The notes beneath the pieces are model-generated. The model was not told the origin of the DNA. It saw only the letters and a list, made by a program, of their open reading frames with translations, and made no database searches. This document shows, in pieces, positions 1-13,600 of a stretch of 64,000 nt of DNA. The position numbers were made by a program, and so were the translations under genes. Location of the stretch: the NCBI GenBank assembly GCA_030762175.1, contig CM060843.1, forward strand, positions 24,255,501-24,319,500. The letters run 5' to 3'. The DNA comes from Metallyticus violacea (Eukaryota > Arthropoda > Insecta > Mantodea > Metallyticidae). The stretch's first letter is position 1. Every line of letters starts with the position of its first letter.

Positions 1-221
1 TGTTATTTTCTATAATACTGATTTCTGAAAAACAGTAGCCTGATGAAACAAAACTAAGGGCTGGTTTGAAAGATTTCACGTGGTAAGGAATCAGAAAATA
101 TGAACAGTTTTCATTCAGCAAAAATTGTGTAGACCAGTGTAATGGATGTGGCAGTGATGGGCTTTATCAGCCATTAAGATATTAAAGGTCAGCTGGGCTC
201 TACTAGAGTCAGGATGAGTAG

Positions 222-1185
222 ACAGTTATTAGACTTGATGTTATATGTATAGCTGAAAGCACTCAACTGCTGCTGGTGCTAAGTGCCCTTGTGCCCAAGA
301 CCCGAGCGATAGCAGAGAGAGCCGAAGGTACCTCAGCAGAGAGAGCTGAAGGTAGTGGCTGGAACAGCTATTAGCTAGATAATAATGCTTCAGGATCAAC
401 AGTGCAATAGCTCAGGAGGTTAGAGCAACATGCTACACTTGTGAATATAGAATAGTAGATTTGAATACTACCATTCCCTCCTTTTTTTTCCCTGCTGGAG
501 TTAAAGGAGGTTTGTCATAATTACAATTATTTATTTGCTGAATTAGTTGCAAATTGGAATTAGAGCAGTTTGCCTCAATTACAATGATTTACTTGCTAAA
601 CCGCTGGATCCACCAGTTTTTAGGATTTGCCTAAGGTTAGCCAACAGATTAGGCTAGCATATATATATGAATTAGTTGAGAATTGGAATTAGAGCACATT
701 TCCCACCATTATAATATTTCACCCACCTAATAATAATTTGCCACAATTACAATGTTTTACTCGCTAAACTACTGGGTCCACAGGTTTCTAGGATTTGTCC
801 AAGGTTAGCTGTTAGATTAGGTTAGTGTGTGTATATATGAATTAGTTGCTAATTGAAATAAAAGCACATTTCCCACCATTACAATATTTCACCAGCCTAA
901 TAATGCTCTCATTACAGTGATTTATCCATCCCTATCCATTTATCCCTATCCAACAGTTTCGGCTGTTGCAGTATTTCACCAGCCTAATAATGCCCTTTTG
1001 CAGTGATTTACCCATCCATATTCATTTATATGTACAAAGTAAAGAGCATGGGATATGTTCTGCTCTCTTCGCTGTCACTTGGGTCTGGCTAGTGCTTGGG
1101 CACAAGGGCACTTAGCAGAAGCAGCAACAGCAAATGAGTGCTTTCAGCCCTGCAGTAATGTCAAGTCTCATAGTGACAGTCTAAT
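222..1185. mobile_element. Inverted-repeat element of about 1 kb
   Basis: Two arms of roughly 90-120 bp face each other: 222-312 and 1068-1185 on opposite strands. Both share CTGAAAGCACTCA, then (after a variable gap) CTAAGTGCCCTTGTGCCCAAG and ATTAGACT. The interior has no coding potential and holds a tandem repeat. This looks like a non-autonomous DNA transposon or foldback element; the superfamily is not clear. Confidence 0.55.
541..900. repeat. Imperfect tandem repeat inside the 1-kb inverted-repeat element
   Basis: Units begin near 541, 670 and 840 with AATTAGTTG. Each continues with an AATT(G)GAATTAGAGCA-type stretch, ACAAT.TTTAC, a GGATTTG.C.AAGGTTAG block and a short TA run. Unit lengths are about 129 and 170 bp, plus a partial third. 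Confidence 0.55.
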
Positions 1186-1189
1186 AAAT

Positions 1190-3150
1190 TCTAATTCGTT
1201 AAAATGTTTTGCACTCACCCTTGGTTAAGCAGGGAGATGCTAGAATTGCCTGCCTTCATTTTCCCAACATTTTTGACATCTACTTATGAAATTTCTACTA
1301 CCCTTCTTAATTCTCTTTGAGAAATTAAATTGATCTCTTGACGCATGTTATCCTTTAGTTGATCTTAAGTGTGTGGATACTATTATATTTATCTGAATAT
1401 AAGATATCTCGAATATAAAATGAAAACTGATTTTCCAATGGCTTCTGTAGGATTTTATATAAGTAGGTAGGTAGATACCTAGGTAAGGCCTGCGGTCTCA
1501 AGAAGAGAGAGAGCAATTGTTTCTGTTGCTGTGGATGAACAAGTGAGTTCTGTTGAGAATCAGAGACATTAGAGCAGTGAACTAGTATAATGTTGCCATA
1601 AGTTGCAATTGTTTTGCATTACATGAACTGTGAGCGAGCACAACAGAAGTATGATTTGTTGTCCTAGTTCGAGGTCCGATAAATTATGTAAAATCAGAAA
1701 AACTGTATAATGCAATGCTATGAGGCATGAAAGCACCTAGTAAATGCCATAAAACTATGATTAGTTACATGGGTATACAGAAAACTGATTTTGATCAATA
1801 TTAACCAAAAATTTATTTAACAATTCCATTCTTGCTAATAGTAAAATTATATTAGTTAACATAATGTATTGTAATACAAATATATAGTGCAAATTTATTC
1901 TCATGTTGGCTCATTCATGCATTTTCTCCCTTTTTCTGTATAATGATGTCATAACATTTAAGAGACATGTCATGATTTACGAATAATTGTACACATATGA
2001 CATGAAAATGTAGACCCACCTGACTTTTATTTTTAATATGCAAATTTAAGTTGATACTCAGTTTTCAAATGCAAAAAAGTGAAAAGAACCTCATCTTATA
2101 TCAGGTAAATATAGTGTTTATGAATTGCATGATGACTTGGAACTTGATTACCTGGTAATTTCTATTCTGATAATCTCCTGACAGCAGAAGTGAACTCAAT
2201 AGGGGCATATGAATAATAGTAAACACTCATTATGGAATGGAATAATTAGGCCTAGTATTTGCTGTTTAGTATTGTTAGCACAATAATTACTCTAGGATCT
2301 AATATGTATTATTTCTTTCACTGTTCATATGACACTCACTGAGTAGCATGAGACTCTAAGGCCAATGTAATAGTTCTGTAAGTCGCATTTACCGAATCCA
2401 ATTCTTGTAGCTTGCTGGTCTTGATGTAGTTCCCTGCCACTGCATTGGTCTTTAGGTAATTGGATGACCTAATAGTTTCTTTAACATTGAGAGTAAAAAG
2501 GATTAGTAACCTGAAATGGTATACTGTATATTAAAGACCTTGTAAAGATGATTTAAAAGAAATAGGAAAAGTACTAGCATGTAATTGTCAAAATACTTGA
2601 GAGTAATAAGAATAACAGTATTATTAAATTTTTAATAGTTTAAAGTATAATTTAATGAATATAACAAGAAGTCACATATTTAAAATCTATGACTTTACAA
2701 AGTTTTGTGTGTATATTTTATTGGTGGTGTGTGCTTAAAATACCTGTGAAAATTTGTAGAGATGCAACTATTATTAATTTGACTTGATCCAATAACCTCT
2801 TTTTGTCTTAAGGACAAAGACTTTTAATGATTATTTTGAAATGCAATATAATAGAAATGTGGAAAATATGTAGTAAACTTTGGCTCCATATGTACTGACA
2901 TATATCATTTATCATTTGTTGCATGCTTCAGGGATAGGATGATAGCAGAATAGGTAAGACATTTTAAATGTAGTTTTCTTCTTTATATGATGAACTCAAT
3001 TCTTATAGTTATTGTATGGAAATTTCAGTAAACATTTCAGAATATCATGTATGGGGAAGTAAGTACTATTAAAATTCTTTCTTTTTTTTCTTCTTTAAAT
3101 TTATCAACTTCTGTCTATAAAAGCTATTACTTTTCTAATTGGAAAAGCAG
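1190..3150. other. AT-rich non-coding stretch, nothing recognised
   Basis: No coding signal, repeat family or RNA gene recognised on either strand. A short GTAG microsatellite lies near 1467. No CARD-like exon was seen, although the CARD of Apaf-1 must lie upstream of 4474. Confidence 0.5.
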
Positions 3151-3161
3151 TTTAAAATGAA

Positions 3162-4260
3162 ATGTCAATTGTCAAAGAAGCATTAAGCATTGTTTTTCCT
3201 TTTCAGAATGAAGCCAGAAGAGATTTTTATATATACAAGAAACAGTCAGAAAGTGTCCAGAAAAGTAATGCATGTGTTTATGAGAAAATTAAGTTTCATC
3301 CTTTAAATGTAATATTATCTTCCTTCAGTTCAAAGCACTTGTGCCAGCTGTTGTATGAAAGAATTGGCCCTCTGAACCACTCATGCACTGTAGACTGTAT
3401 ATCATCAATATTGAATTTTACAGCTTGCAGTAATTTTTTCATTTGCCAAAAAGATGAAAATCAGATTGTGCCAAGCTAGCAGAATAAGGAGAGTGTGACA
3501 AGATCTGAAACTTCATGTTTTGCAATATCACCATTTGCTGGTGAGACCTGGCATTCATTTCTTTTTATTATCTTGCTAGAGATAGATGCCTTTGGAAGCA
3601 GACCTAAATGCTTGCTGCAAATAACTTGTTTCAGATGGTTTAGTGCTGCTCACAGTTTGGCTCTTGGATAGATAATATTCGACAATTATTCTTGTCCCAA
3701 AAAAATGGCAGAAATGCACACACTTTCTTTGGCCTTGGAAACCTGTATGGGCCATTCCATAAAACTTTGCTTATATGCTTGTACAAAATAGCATACTTAA
3801 CTTTTGTCATAGTGACTATCCATTTGAGAAATAGTTCTCCTTCAATTTTATATAAATCCAGAAGTGCCTGGCAACAACTATATAATGTTTTTTCATCTCT
3901 GGTTATGAGAAACCAAATCATCCTGGAATAAGCTTTCTTGTAGACCAGCTCATGAAAGCCCTCATATGCTAATTTCTGCTGCAGTTAAGTCTTGACAGTA
4001 ACATTTCATTTCTCCAAAATCAGGTCCATTCCATCTGTATGATGGTATTAAGATGGCCAGACAGATGAGCACATTTCAGGCACATAAGTAATTTTTAAAT
4101 TTTTCTATACTCTCAAATGCTTAGCATTGTGACATAGTTTTCACCATATATCACCTAATTGCATCACTCATGCAGTCAGCTTGTGTATCACACTGTTCAA
4201 CTTACTATATTTGATGCTCAACACAATGGCTTTCCCAAATGTAGGCACCAGATTACCAAC
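3162..4260 (-). pseudogene. Decayed mariner-family transposase
   Basis: Read on the minus strand, right to left: LLDLYKIEGELFLKWIVT, then PRPKKV and FFWDKN, then SLAQSDFHLFGKMKKLL and VHEWFR. These match the mariner order LLxRxxxEGxxFLxRIVT, SPRPKK, FWD, DLAPSDFHLFGPLKK and WFR. Stops and frameshifts are frequent, so it is dead. Terminal repeats not identified. The + strand open frames here are antisense shadows. Confidence 0.75.
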
Positions 4261-4473
4261 CACAGTTCTCCCTAGATGCCTGTACACACACTTAATGTGA
4301 ACTATGCATTACATTTTTTTTGTAGTTAATCTATTACATTTTTCTGCTTATTTTCATGCTTCATCTTTTATTTATGCATTCACATTCATTTTATTAAATG
4401 ACTTAATTTTAATTAGGAGCAGATAACACTTGTTTATTGCATTTTAAAACAATTAAAATATGTACACATGTAG

Positions 4474-4611
4474 GTGCAAGAAATTAGAAATTCACTGAAA
4501 AAGCTACAAAGAAGAAACTATGTTGTTTTGCATGGGATGACTGGTTGTGGAAAATCCTGCCTTGCAGCTGCTGCTCTTGATGATAAGGATCTCCTCATGG
4601 GAACTTTTAAG
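4474..4611 (+). CDS. Apaf-1: Apaf-1 exon with P-loop (Walker A)
   Basis: 46 codons, phase 0 at both ends. The acceptor is the AG at 4472-4473 and the donor is AAG|GTTTGT. The peptide begins VQEIRNSLKK, the helix before the nucleotide-binding site, then a beta strand and the Walker A motif GMTGCGKS, equivalent to human GMAGCGKS, then a helix ending LLMGTFK. The Lys-Ser pair binds ATP/dATP phosphates in NB-ARC ATPases. The next exon continues directly with GIVYWMSVGK, as in the human protein. No Met is expected here; the first codon is GTG (Val) inside the protein. Confidence 0.93.
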
Positions 4612-7600
4612 GTTTGTAATCTCATTTTATTTTCCATAATGAAATACTTGATAAGTTCACCCTTTTTTTTTTTTAATGCCCACATGAGTGTGTGATCTAA
4701 CAGAAACAAAATAAATGTTTATTTCAATATATTTTATGAGACAAGAAAACAATTATACGGGCCAGAAATCACTTAATTCCCATGATGGATACAAAACCGA
4801 AAGCTATACGCTTACTTCAACTGAAACTCACTGCGTTGTATAAATCTTATGCAATTTGCTCATCACCATATTGTATGGTATCTACTTTATATTGAGTTTT
4901 AAATTATTTCACAATCTATCTTTAAGCACATTTTAATATAGATTTAAATAGTGAGGATTTTCACTAGTTGTCTTCAAACATGTCCAAGTAGGTGGAACAA
5001 ACGTAGTGAAATTTGAGTGATTTTCTCATAAATAATTTGTTATAACAGTTTAATATGTTCAGATTATATAAATTTACTAAAGACTTATGATTTACTTCTT
5101 TTTAAAACCTTATTGCCTTTTTTTTTTTTTTTTTACCATCCTTTCCTCATGTCTGTTTAGTAACCTAAAATAGCATTTTATTAATTAAACAATTTTGTTA
5201 AAAAAAAATACTCAAATTTCACTAATTTTTACCAACTTACCTGGACATATTTTGAAGGCTATTGCCTTCATCATCAGCTTGGATTCACTGTCAGTTTACC
5301 AGCATGGTATGCAAATATCTCTCTCTGTATGTGATGAATTTGCAGATAAGCTCATTACTTTTTTGGAAGATCGAAATTAATTAATTTCCTTTATTTTAAT
5401 GAAATTAACTCTCTTTCTCTTTTTTAGTATGAATAAATTCTCTCATACAGTTAATTCAACAGGTATCTATATAACTAGAAGTGTTGGTTCATTTGGGAAT
5501 TCATGGTTTTTGGACCAAAAAGATGTGCAATTGCCGATTACTTGGAGTGTTTGTATTTGACATTTTTATGCGTTTCTTGAAACATTAATAATGTATCTCT
5601 CAATTTTCCCTTTCTATTTTTTTTTTAGTCTTTATAGTTGGTTGCATAAATGCCTCATTATATTTCAAGTAAATTATTTGCTGGGCAATTTCTTTTTTAT
5701 GTTGGTTGTTAGGAGGTTTTTAATTATATTTACTTATTGGGGCCAAAAAAGCATAATATTTAAATATTTTTAGAAATTTTTGGTATGCCCATGGGTAGAA
5801 TGTAAATCTCTTGTATGTATTTCCCAAACGTCATTTCAAGATCAAATTGTTATTTCAAATAGAATGGTATATTTGGTATTTCCTGGGAATGAAAGCATTT
5901 AGTTTTCAGTATAAAAGTTATCGTACATATAGGTGATGTGATATCTGACAAATAAGACAGCAAATGTTTTCACTTACTTTCACAGACCGCCATGGGTGGC
6001 GGAGATCGCTAAGGCGTGGACTCATAAGCTGGAAGTCTGGGGTTTGAATCCCCCCAGGACCATCCTCCCTGACTGAGATTTTTTCATGTTTTCCTCAGTC
6101 CTCCCAACTGGTAAATGCCAGGGAGGTACCCCTAAACTTAGGCCTGGAATAACTTCCTTCCTTAAAAAAAAATATCCTTTCCCAGTTTATCATTTCATCC
6201 CATGTATCATCAGTGTCCACCACCTGTGGTGCCTCAGTAGTAAAAACAGGCGTAACACTACTCAAAAAAAAAACTTACTTTCACTTCTTTCTTTTTTATT
6301 TTGTTGTTGCAATGAAGGAAGCTTATGTGTTTATATGCAGATGCTCATTTGTTGACAGTACAGAAACTAGCTCATCATTACCAGTTCAATTCTCAGGTAG
6401 TTCAACTTTGTTTTCAATCATGTATGTTCCATACACAATTAGTGAGAGGATCAATATGATTTACATTTATGACAAAGCTGATAAGAACACTAGAGCAGCT
6501 TGCAACTTATATGGAGTTTGATATCCTGATAGAAGGCAGCTATCTGTTAGAAATTTTCAACAACTTCCAAACTTATTCTCTGAAAATGGAGGTGTTGCAC
6601 CAGGAAAGCAGCATCAAATGAGAATGCTACTGGGAAAAATGTGCTACAAAATCAAAATGATCACTTTTCCAACATTTTATTTTCTGATAAGGTGACATTC
6701 ATCAATCATGTTCAAGTATAAACTGGCCCAATATAAACATGTTTTATATTGGGCAGTGGAAAATCCAAGATGGTTACAGGAAGTAGAGCATCAGTGGCAG
6801 TGGAGTGTGAATATTTGATGTATTTTGGAATTTTGTATAATTGGACCATACTTAATTAAAGATAAACTTAATGGACAGAAATATAAAAAAAATTTGGACC
6901 GAGAACTTCCAGTGTTGCTTGAAGACGTGCACCTTGTGGACTGGGCTGCAGTATGGTATTAACATGATGGTTGTCCATCTCATTACTGAGTTAAAGCTTG
7001 AGAAATATTAAACAGAGAGTATCCTGATCAATGGAGACACAGAGGACTTGTCCGTTGCCTAGCCTGCTCCCTAGATATCACTTCTCCATACTTTTTCTAA
7101 TGGGGATATGTTAATGATAAAGTTTATGTACCAAGTATACCTTGTAAATTACGTCAACAAATTAGGAATATCTGTGCAAGTATCAGCAAAGTCATGTTGA
7201 GATGTGTTCATCGATCTTTTGAAGCACATTTTCGGAAATGCATCAAAGTTAATGGTCATACTTTTGAGCATTTACTGAATTGAAATTGTTTGTAATGTGA
7301 ACATGACATTATTTGAATTATGGTTATAACTGAATTGTATGTAAGTTGATGCCACTAAAATGAAAGGGAGTGGAAAAACTTTACTTTCTTATTTATCCAA
7401 TATTACATCACCTATCACCCCTAGTTGATAGATGTACTAGAACGTTTATACTGAAAATTAAATGCTCTTTCCTCTTCCGAAAAAAAAGTTAACATTCCAT
7501 TTGAAAAACAAATTGACCTTAAAAAGACATTGGGAAATGTGTTTAAGAATGAGTGAAGATCATTATCTTGTGTCCCCTTATGAACACTTCAAATTTTATC

Positions 7601-10600
7601 TGAAGAATTTTCGATTTTCCCATTTGTTTTGGAGTTAATGGCCGTGACACTATAAATGCCTCGCTCTGTATGTTTAACAAATTTTTGTTACATCCATCTC
7701 ACCAAAAAGATCTATAGAAAGATAGCTGCATATCACATTGATAAACTGACAGTTAATCATGCTGATGAAGGCAACAGCCTTTGAAACATGTTCAAGTAAG
7801 TTGGTAACAGTTGAGTGATTCCGTATCAAAATTGTTTATTATTGTAATATTTTATTAAAAATTCTGACCACTCAAAACTATTTAATCAATTAATATGTTG
7901 TGTTGAGTTAAACTAAACACTCTTGCAACTTCACTTAACAAGTTTCCATTTCATGTAACAGATCACATGTCCACAATGATGATGAATACAAAAGTCCACA
8001 ACAGATCATGTTGTGGACTTTTGTATTCATCATCATCTACTTGTCAACTGTTGAAATGGTTGTTGTAATAAATGGAGGACATAGTTTGGCTCTGATAGAC
8101 ATTTAATGAGCTTGAAGTTAGCGTTTTCTTCCCTCAGGATATTGAACTTCATTAGGTGATTATTTTTATTTGTGATTATAGATTTTTTTCCCGTATGTTC
8201 AGTTTCGTTTCATATGACCATACTGAACACTCTTACTGAAGTTAACTACCTCTAATTTTTGCTTTACATATAAAAACCATTACTCATAGATTTCTAATAG
8301 CAATTTATTTCACCATTCATGTCTCTTAAAAAAAAAGTCACTTGTCATGCACGGTGTGTGATTGTGCAGCAGGAGTGTGCTGTGCAAATCTCAATGCAGC
8401 AACAACCCTCCATCATACCCTAAAATAAATTTTTATAGAAGTTTTAATTTTTGCAAGTTCCATATTTTTGAAAACTGCTATTTACACCATTTTTAATTTA
8501 GAATATTTTAACTATTATTACAATATTTTATAGGGACTGCAGTTCTTTAAAATATCTTATATTGAAATAACAATTTCAGAAAGAGATACTGTATAATTTT
8601 AATTTGTGTTTCTTCAGTGCATAGTTTTAGATATATTTATTTTCAAAGATGCAATTTTTCTTAAAATGCCAAATATTTAACATTTAAAATAACAAAATAT
8701 ACTGGGAGCAGTTGTTTTATATTTGGCAGAAATTATCTCTTGATGCTTCATATATTTAAAACAAGTTTAATGATTTTTTAAAAAAAAAATATAAGGTAAT
8801 CTAACTAAAATTGTTAATTGGAACATTGCACAGTGAAGCTAATCATATATTAAGATCATTATGTGATTTAGTTGAACTAACACAATGATCTTAATATAAG
8901 GTAATTTTTAAGATGGAATGTTCTATTTAGATATTAACAATCTACTATCCTGTAGTCTATTTAATTAGCAAATGTATAAAGGCTCTATAGGTATTTAGTC
9001 TCATTATTAATCATTTATTTTAAAACTGTTTTAATGCTTACAAAACAAATTGCAACTGTATTACATGTGGATCATATTTACTGCTCTTTTTTTCACAGGG
9101 TATTGTATACTGGATGAGTGTAGGTAAATCAGAACTGGATGATGTGCTCAGTCACATGACAAACCTTTTGGAACAGCTCTCTCATCATTCTGTTGAAGCA
9201 GAGGGACAGATACACACTAGCACAAACATAGAATCAGCACGAAACAGTCTGCGCCGTTATTTCACAAATAAAACTCTCCGTGAAGGCCTGCTTATCTTGG
9301 ATGATGTCACATCTCCAGATTTAATTGAGGCTTTTGATGTTGGGTGCAAGATCTTGGTGACTACAAAGGATTTTTCTGTGATGGAAGCAGTAAAAGGAAG
9401 ATACCATAGCATTGAGGTATAGTTGTAGCTATTATTAGTTTATTATGTCATTTTCATTATTAATCACATTTGAAATCTAACACAGTAATAATTTCTTACG
9501 AGTTGAACTTTTTAAAAACATACTTCCTAGATTCATTTTCTCTAGATTTAATCATGACATGTTTTATTGACCTTTGTGTACATCCTAAACTATTGTATGA
9601 CAGTTGGATTGTTGGTTGGAATTTAATTTGTTAGTGTCTGAGTTGGCTTTAGTGGTCTTATAATGAGCTTGAATGTTAACCTGTCTGCTTCCAGGATGTC
9701 AAATTCATTAAAAGTTACTCATATTTTTTATGCAAATCCTTTCCTAAATGTTTAATTCTTTTAGGATTTGAATTGTCTTTAATAACTTTAATGTTTTTCT
9801 CTATCACAAGGGCAGCACTTTTTTGGAATGAAAACCATGAGTTTGAGAAAAAGATCAACTTTTTAAATATGGTTAAAAAACCAAAAGATAAACATGTGGG
9901 AGAGAATTACATAAAAAACATGAGCAACTTTTAATGAATTTTAACATTTTGGAAACAAACAGCTCAGTATTAAAGTTCATTACTCAAGACACCAACAAAC
10001 AGATTCCACCCAGTGATCAAATAGCTATATAACAATTAAGGATATGAATGAAACATGTTGTGAGTAAATCTTGGGTAAACGAAATTAGGAAGGGGTAGTT
10101 TCACTCACGAAAGATTATTAGTATTATTTCATGTTGAGTACTAAGTAGAATACAAATGAAATAAAAGTTCTGGCCTTAGCCATTTTTCCTATAGATCATT
10201 GTAATCCTTTGAAAGCATTGCACGTAATCAAGGAGGCAGCCATTCTGAATGTCTCACTATTTTTGAAATGTTGGGTAATTTTGGTAATGTTTGACCGCAA
10301 CAGCAGGGGATCTGGAGTCCTTGAGTAATAAGCCTTCCTGCAGGAATTGTGTCAGTCCTGGTGGTGTAGTGGTAACCATACTTGCCTCGTAAACCCAAGA
10401 CCATGGGTTCAACTCTGACCAGGATTAATGGATTTTTTCGGGCTTAAAAATCCTAAGTATCGCTTTCTTCAGAAGGGAAGTAAAGCCTTGGGTTCCATGT
10501 CATAGATTTATGGCATGTAAAATAACCTTAACCCTGAAAGAAGAGGGCTCTTGAGCAAAATTTATCAGCTATTTCACGCTCTGAATTGAATGGAATGCTG

Positions 10601-13600
10601 AGATGTTAAAGAGCGTTCGTAAATAAACCAAAATAATTGCAGGAATTGTTACACTTCTTCCATTGCTCCCTCTGTACCACTCTCTGAAATTGAAATGTAA
10701 CTAATGATGTATGCTAGTTAATTGTGGTTTTATAATTTACAGAAAATTTTATCAATTTTGACTTGTATTGAGGTTGAAAATTTTGCATCTTTCTGTCAAA
10801 TTTGTCCCACAAGGAAAATTTACTTTTTCTAAACTTAGATATTCATTTTTTACACTAAACTCCACTCACTTACATAAAAATAAGATACATTTTGGGAGAA
10901 TCTCCCCCATATTCAGTTGCTGACTAAACTGCCATTGCTCAAAACGATGACTAGACACCTGGATGTTCCTGTGATGGCCTCTGTTGGCTGAAGTAGGAAC
11001 TTGCTGAGTTCATCCATAGGAGGACACTCGAAGTTCATTAGTTTTCTTTATTTTTTAATATGAAAATTTTTTCCCAAGTGGATAACTGCATTGAGTTGTG
11101 AAGATGTTTCAGAGGATTAGTGTCTGGTTTTATTTCATAATTTTTGGTTCAAAAGTGAGCTGCTACTGCTGATTTATCTACCAGCTTAAATCCAATGTTC
11201 CTAAAGTGTTCTTTCCTCCAAATTTCTCTTTGTTTTGCCTATATAGCTCTGCTCACAATCTGCACATTTTATTTCATAAATTCCTGATTTCTGTTCTGTT
11301 GGTATGGAGTCTTTTACTGTGTAACCTAATAAATTCTTCATATTATATCTGTTCTTTGGAAATTTTCTTGAACTTGTGTTAAATTGGATGATAGGAAAAC
11401 TTTTGAATTTATATCCTTCTTTTGTGTTTTTCAGTGTGGAAACCTCACTTATCACTTTTTGTCTTTTTGATATATTGATAATTTTTATCTCTGTGTCTTG
11501 TTGAAACCATTACCAACCGACTTTATTATCTGTAGCTATTCTATGTTGTACTCTGCTTTTGTGAGTGGAATATTCATCAATCTGTGTGTCAAATTGTGAA
11601 ACACTGCATATATATGTGCAATGGGGTTGTAACTGTCATTTTTATGTAATTTTCTGTGTGTTTCTTTTCTGTAAATTCCAAAATTCAAACAATCTCCATT
11701 TCTGGTAATTTTTAAATCTAGAAATGGTAGCCACCCATTTCTCTCTTCTTCTATAGTAAACTGTATAGATTTATGTTGCAAATTAAGAAGTTTCAGGGCT
11801 TCTATTGAGTGTTTCCTTGGTATTATTGCAAAAATGTCATCCACATACCATGACTTGAAAATTAAAAGGAAGGCCTTTGTGATATGTATTTCAAATGAAC
11901 TCATGAATAAATCTGCTAGAAAAGGTGACAAAAGAGTTTCCCATAGTTAGGCCTGAAACTTATTGATAATATCTTTTGTTGAAGCTGAAAAATTTTGTTG
12001 AATGCAAATATTAGTAAGTTTCAATAAGTCTTCTATTTCTTCTGTTTTTAAATTTATTGATGTTAACCATTTTTTTAACGTAAACGTAAGTTTCTCTGTT
12101 GCTATCTCGGGAATAATGCTTTTACGTCAAATGATACCATTATATCTCCAACTGTAATTGTGCTATTTTTAAGTTTTTGAACTAGATCAACTGAATTTTT
12201 GATGCATAAACTTTGCAATCTCTTAAAAGAATTGAAAACTTTGATCAATTTTTTTGTTACCTGGTATGTGGATAAATTAATATTGCTGATTAATTAGTCT
12301 CATGCTGTTATCATATTTATGTATTTTAGGTAGTGCATAAAGCCAGGGTAGTACCAGATTACTCTGTGTGATATTCTATTTATCAGCAGTGGATAGTTTT
12401 TTTGACTTCATTTATTGCATTTATTGAGTGGATTCTTTTCAATTGGTTTGTAGTCTTCTTGTTTTAACATAGTTTCAACTCTCATTTGTGTATTCCTTTT
12501 CGTCTAAAATGGCTATTTTATTACCTTTGTCTGCTTTTATGTATATCACTGGTTTTTCTTTTAGTTGTTTTAATGCCGTTCTTTAATTTATTGATTTATT
12601 TTGGGTTTTTATGTTCTCCAAAACTTTTATGCATTTACTTTTAACAAACGATTTTTCACTTTCGTTTAGTTGTTGGGTGGCAATGTAATCTTCTATTTTA
12701 CCTGAGAAATCTACAAGTTTTGAGGCCTTTGTTTAGGAGATTGACTTCAATTTCCAAAAATGTGTCACTTGTAGGAGATTGATTTCATTTTCAAAAAATG
12801 TGGCACTCGAGAGATTAACTACTTTATCTGTAGTGTGTGTGCGTGAGGCTTGGATGGTTTTTATTTGGTGTTTTTGTAAGTTCTGGAGTTTCTTTTTAAT
12901 TTCTGGTTTTTGTTTTCCATTTGTACACTTACATTTTGATGTAGGTGGTGTTGTAAATTTTCTCATAAGTGAAACCCAAGTTTTTTCGTCAATTTTAGTT
13001 ACAGATCCTAAATATCTAAGTCTGTTTCATGTAGTCTTTTATACTGTAAACTCTTTTCAATTTCACTTTTTTGTTTCTGCTGCCTTCTAGTGTATGCTAT
13101 TGTTTATTTTAATGGTTTTCCTCAGGGATATAGGCGTGACTTTTCTCTCCTAAAACACTTTATTTTTATGTAAGTGGAGTTTAGTTTAAAAAATGAGTAC
13201 TAAGTTTAGAATATATTACCACTCCATTGTCAACAGCTTCATAAGTACAATGTTTTAAGATATACTTTTTCTAGTTTTTGTGAATAAGAAATTACTCAGT
13301 ACTAAAATTCTGCTGTGTACACTATTTTTTATTTTTATGGCAATGTGTTCATTGAAACTTCTAATAAAGATAGCACATAAGCATTGAACTTCCATGTTAA
13401 TGTGGTTTTACATTCATAAACTAACACAAGTGTTATGTGTATGGACTTGTTCCCAGTATACATTTTTCTTCATTTAACTGTTTGGTTATTTCTTCAAATG
13501 GTGTCAATATTATACACTTCAGCACAGGTTTTCCTTTCCTCCTGTTCCCAGTATACATTTTTCTTCATTTAACTGTTTGGTTATTTCTTCAAATGGTGTC

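Larger units (their letters stand above)
10839..13252 (-). mobile_element. Penelope-like element copy 1 (RT + GIY-YIG, with inverted ends)
   Basis: The minus strand encodes, from right to left, an N-terminal block with VVNLSSATFFENEINLL (about 12,800), reverse transcriptase with VSFDVKALF and WYVDDIFAIIP (about 11,830), then a GIY-YIG endonuclease with SGIYEIKCADCEQSYIGKTK (about 11,240). That order defines GIY-YIG-bearing Penelope-like elements. Both ends carry inverted copies of ACACTAAACTCCA.TCACTTAC (10,850 and 13,185). Several frameshifts and stops make it inactive. Confidence 0.85.

Noticed and set aside
541..900. CRISPR-like array
   Set aside because: Units are long, diverged and adjacent, with no spacer structure, in a eukaryotic intron.
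3162..3479. + strand open frame of 105 codons after a splice-acceptor-like tract
   Set aside because: It is antisense to a mariner transposase fossil; no CARD-like or other domain in this reading.
9114..9422. ATG at 9114 as a translation start
   Set aside because: The exon continues in frame upstream to the acceptor at 9098 with GIVYW, matching Apaf-1.
10351..10425. tRNA gene
   Set aside because: Box A and B are present but the anticodon arm does not fold, the body extends 200 bases, and target duplications show it is a SINE. The same holds for 5,984, 51,099 and 53,350.
12779..13090. 103-codon + frame rich in Phe/Val
   Set aside because: Antisense to the N-terminal part of the Penelope-like copy 1.
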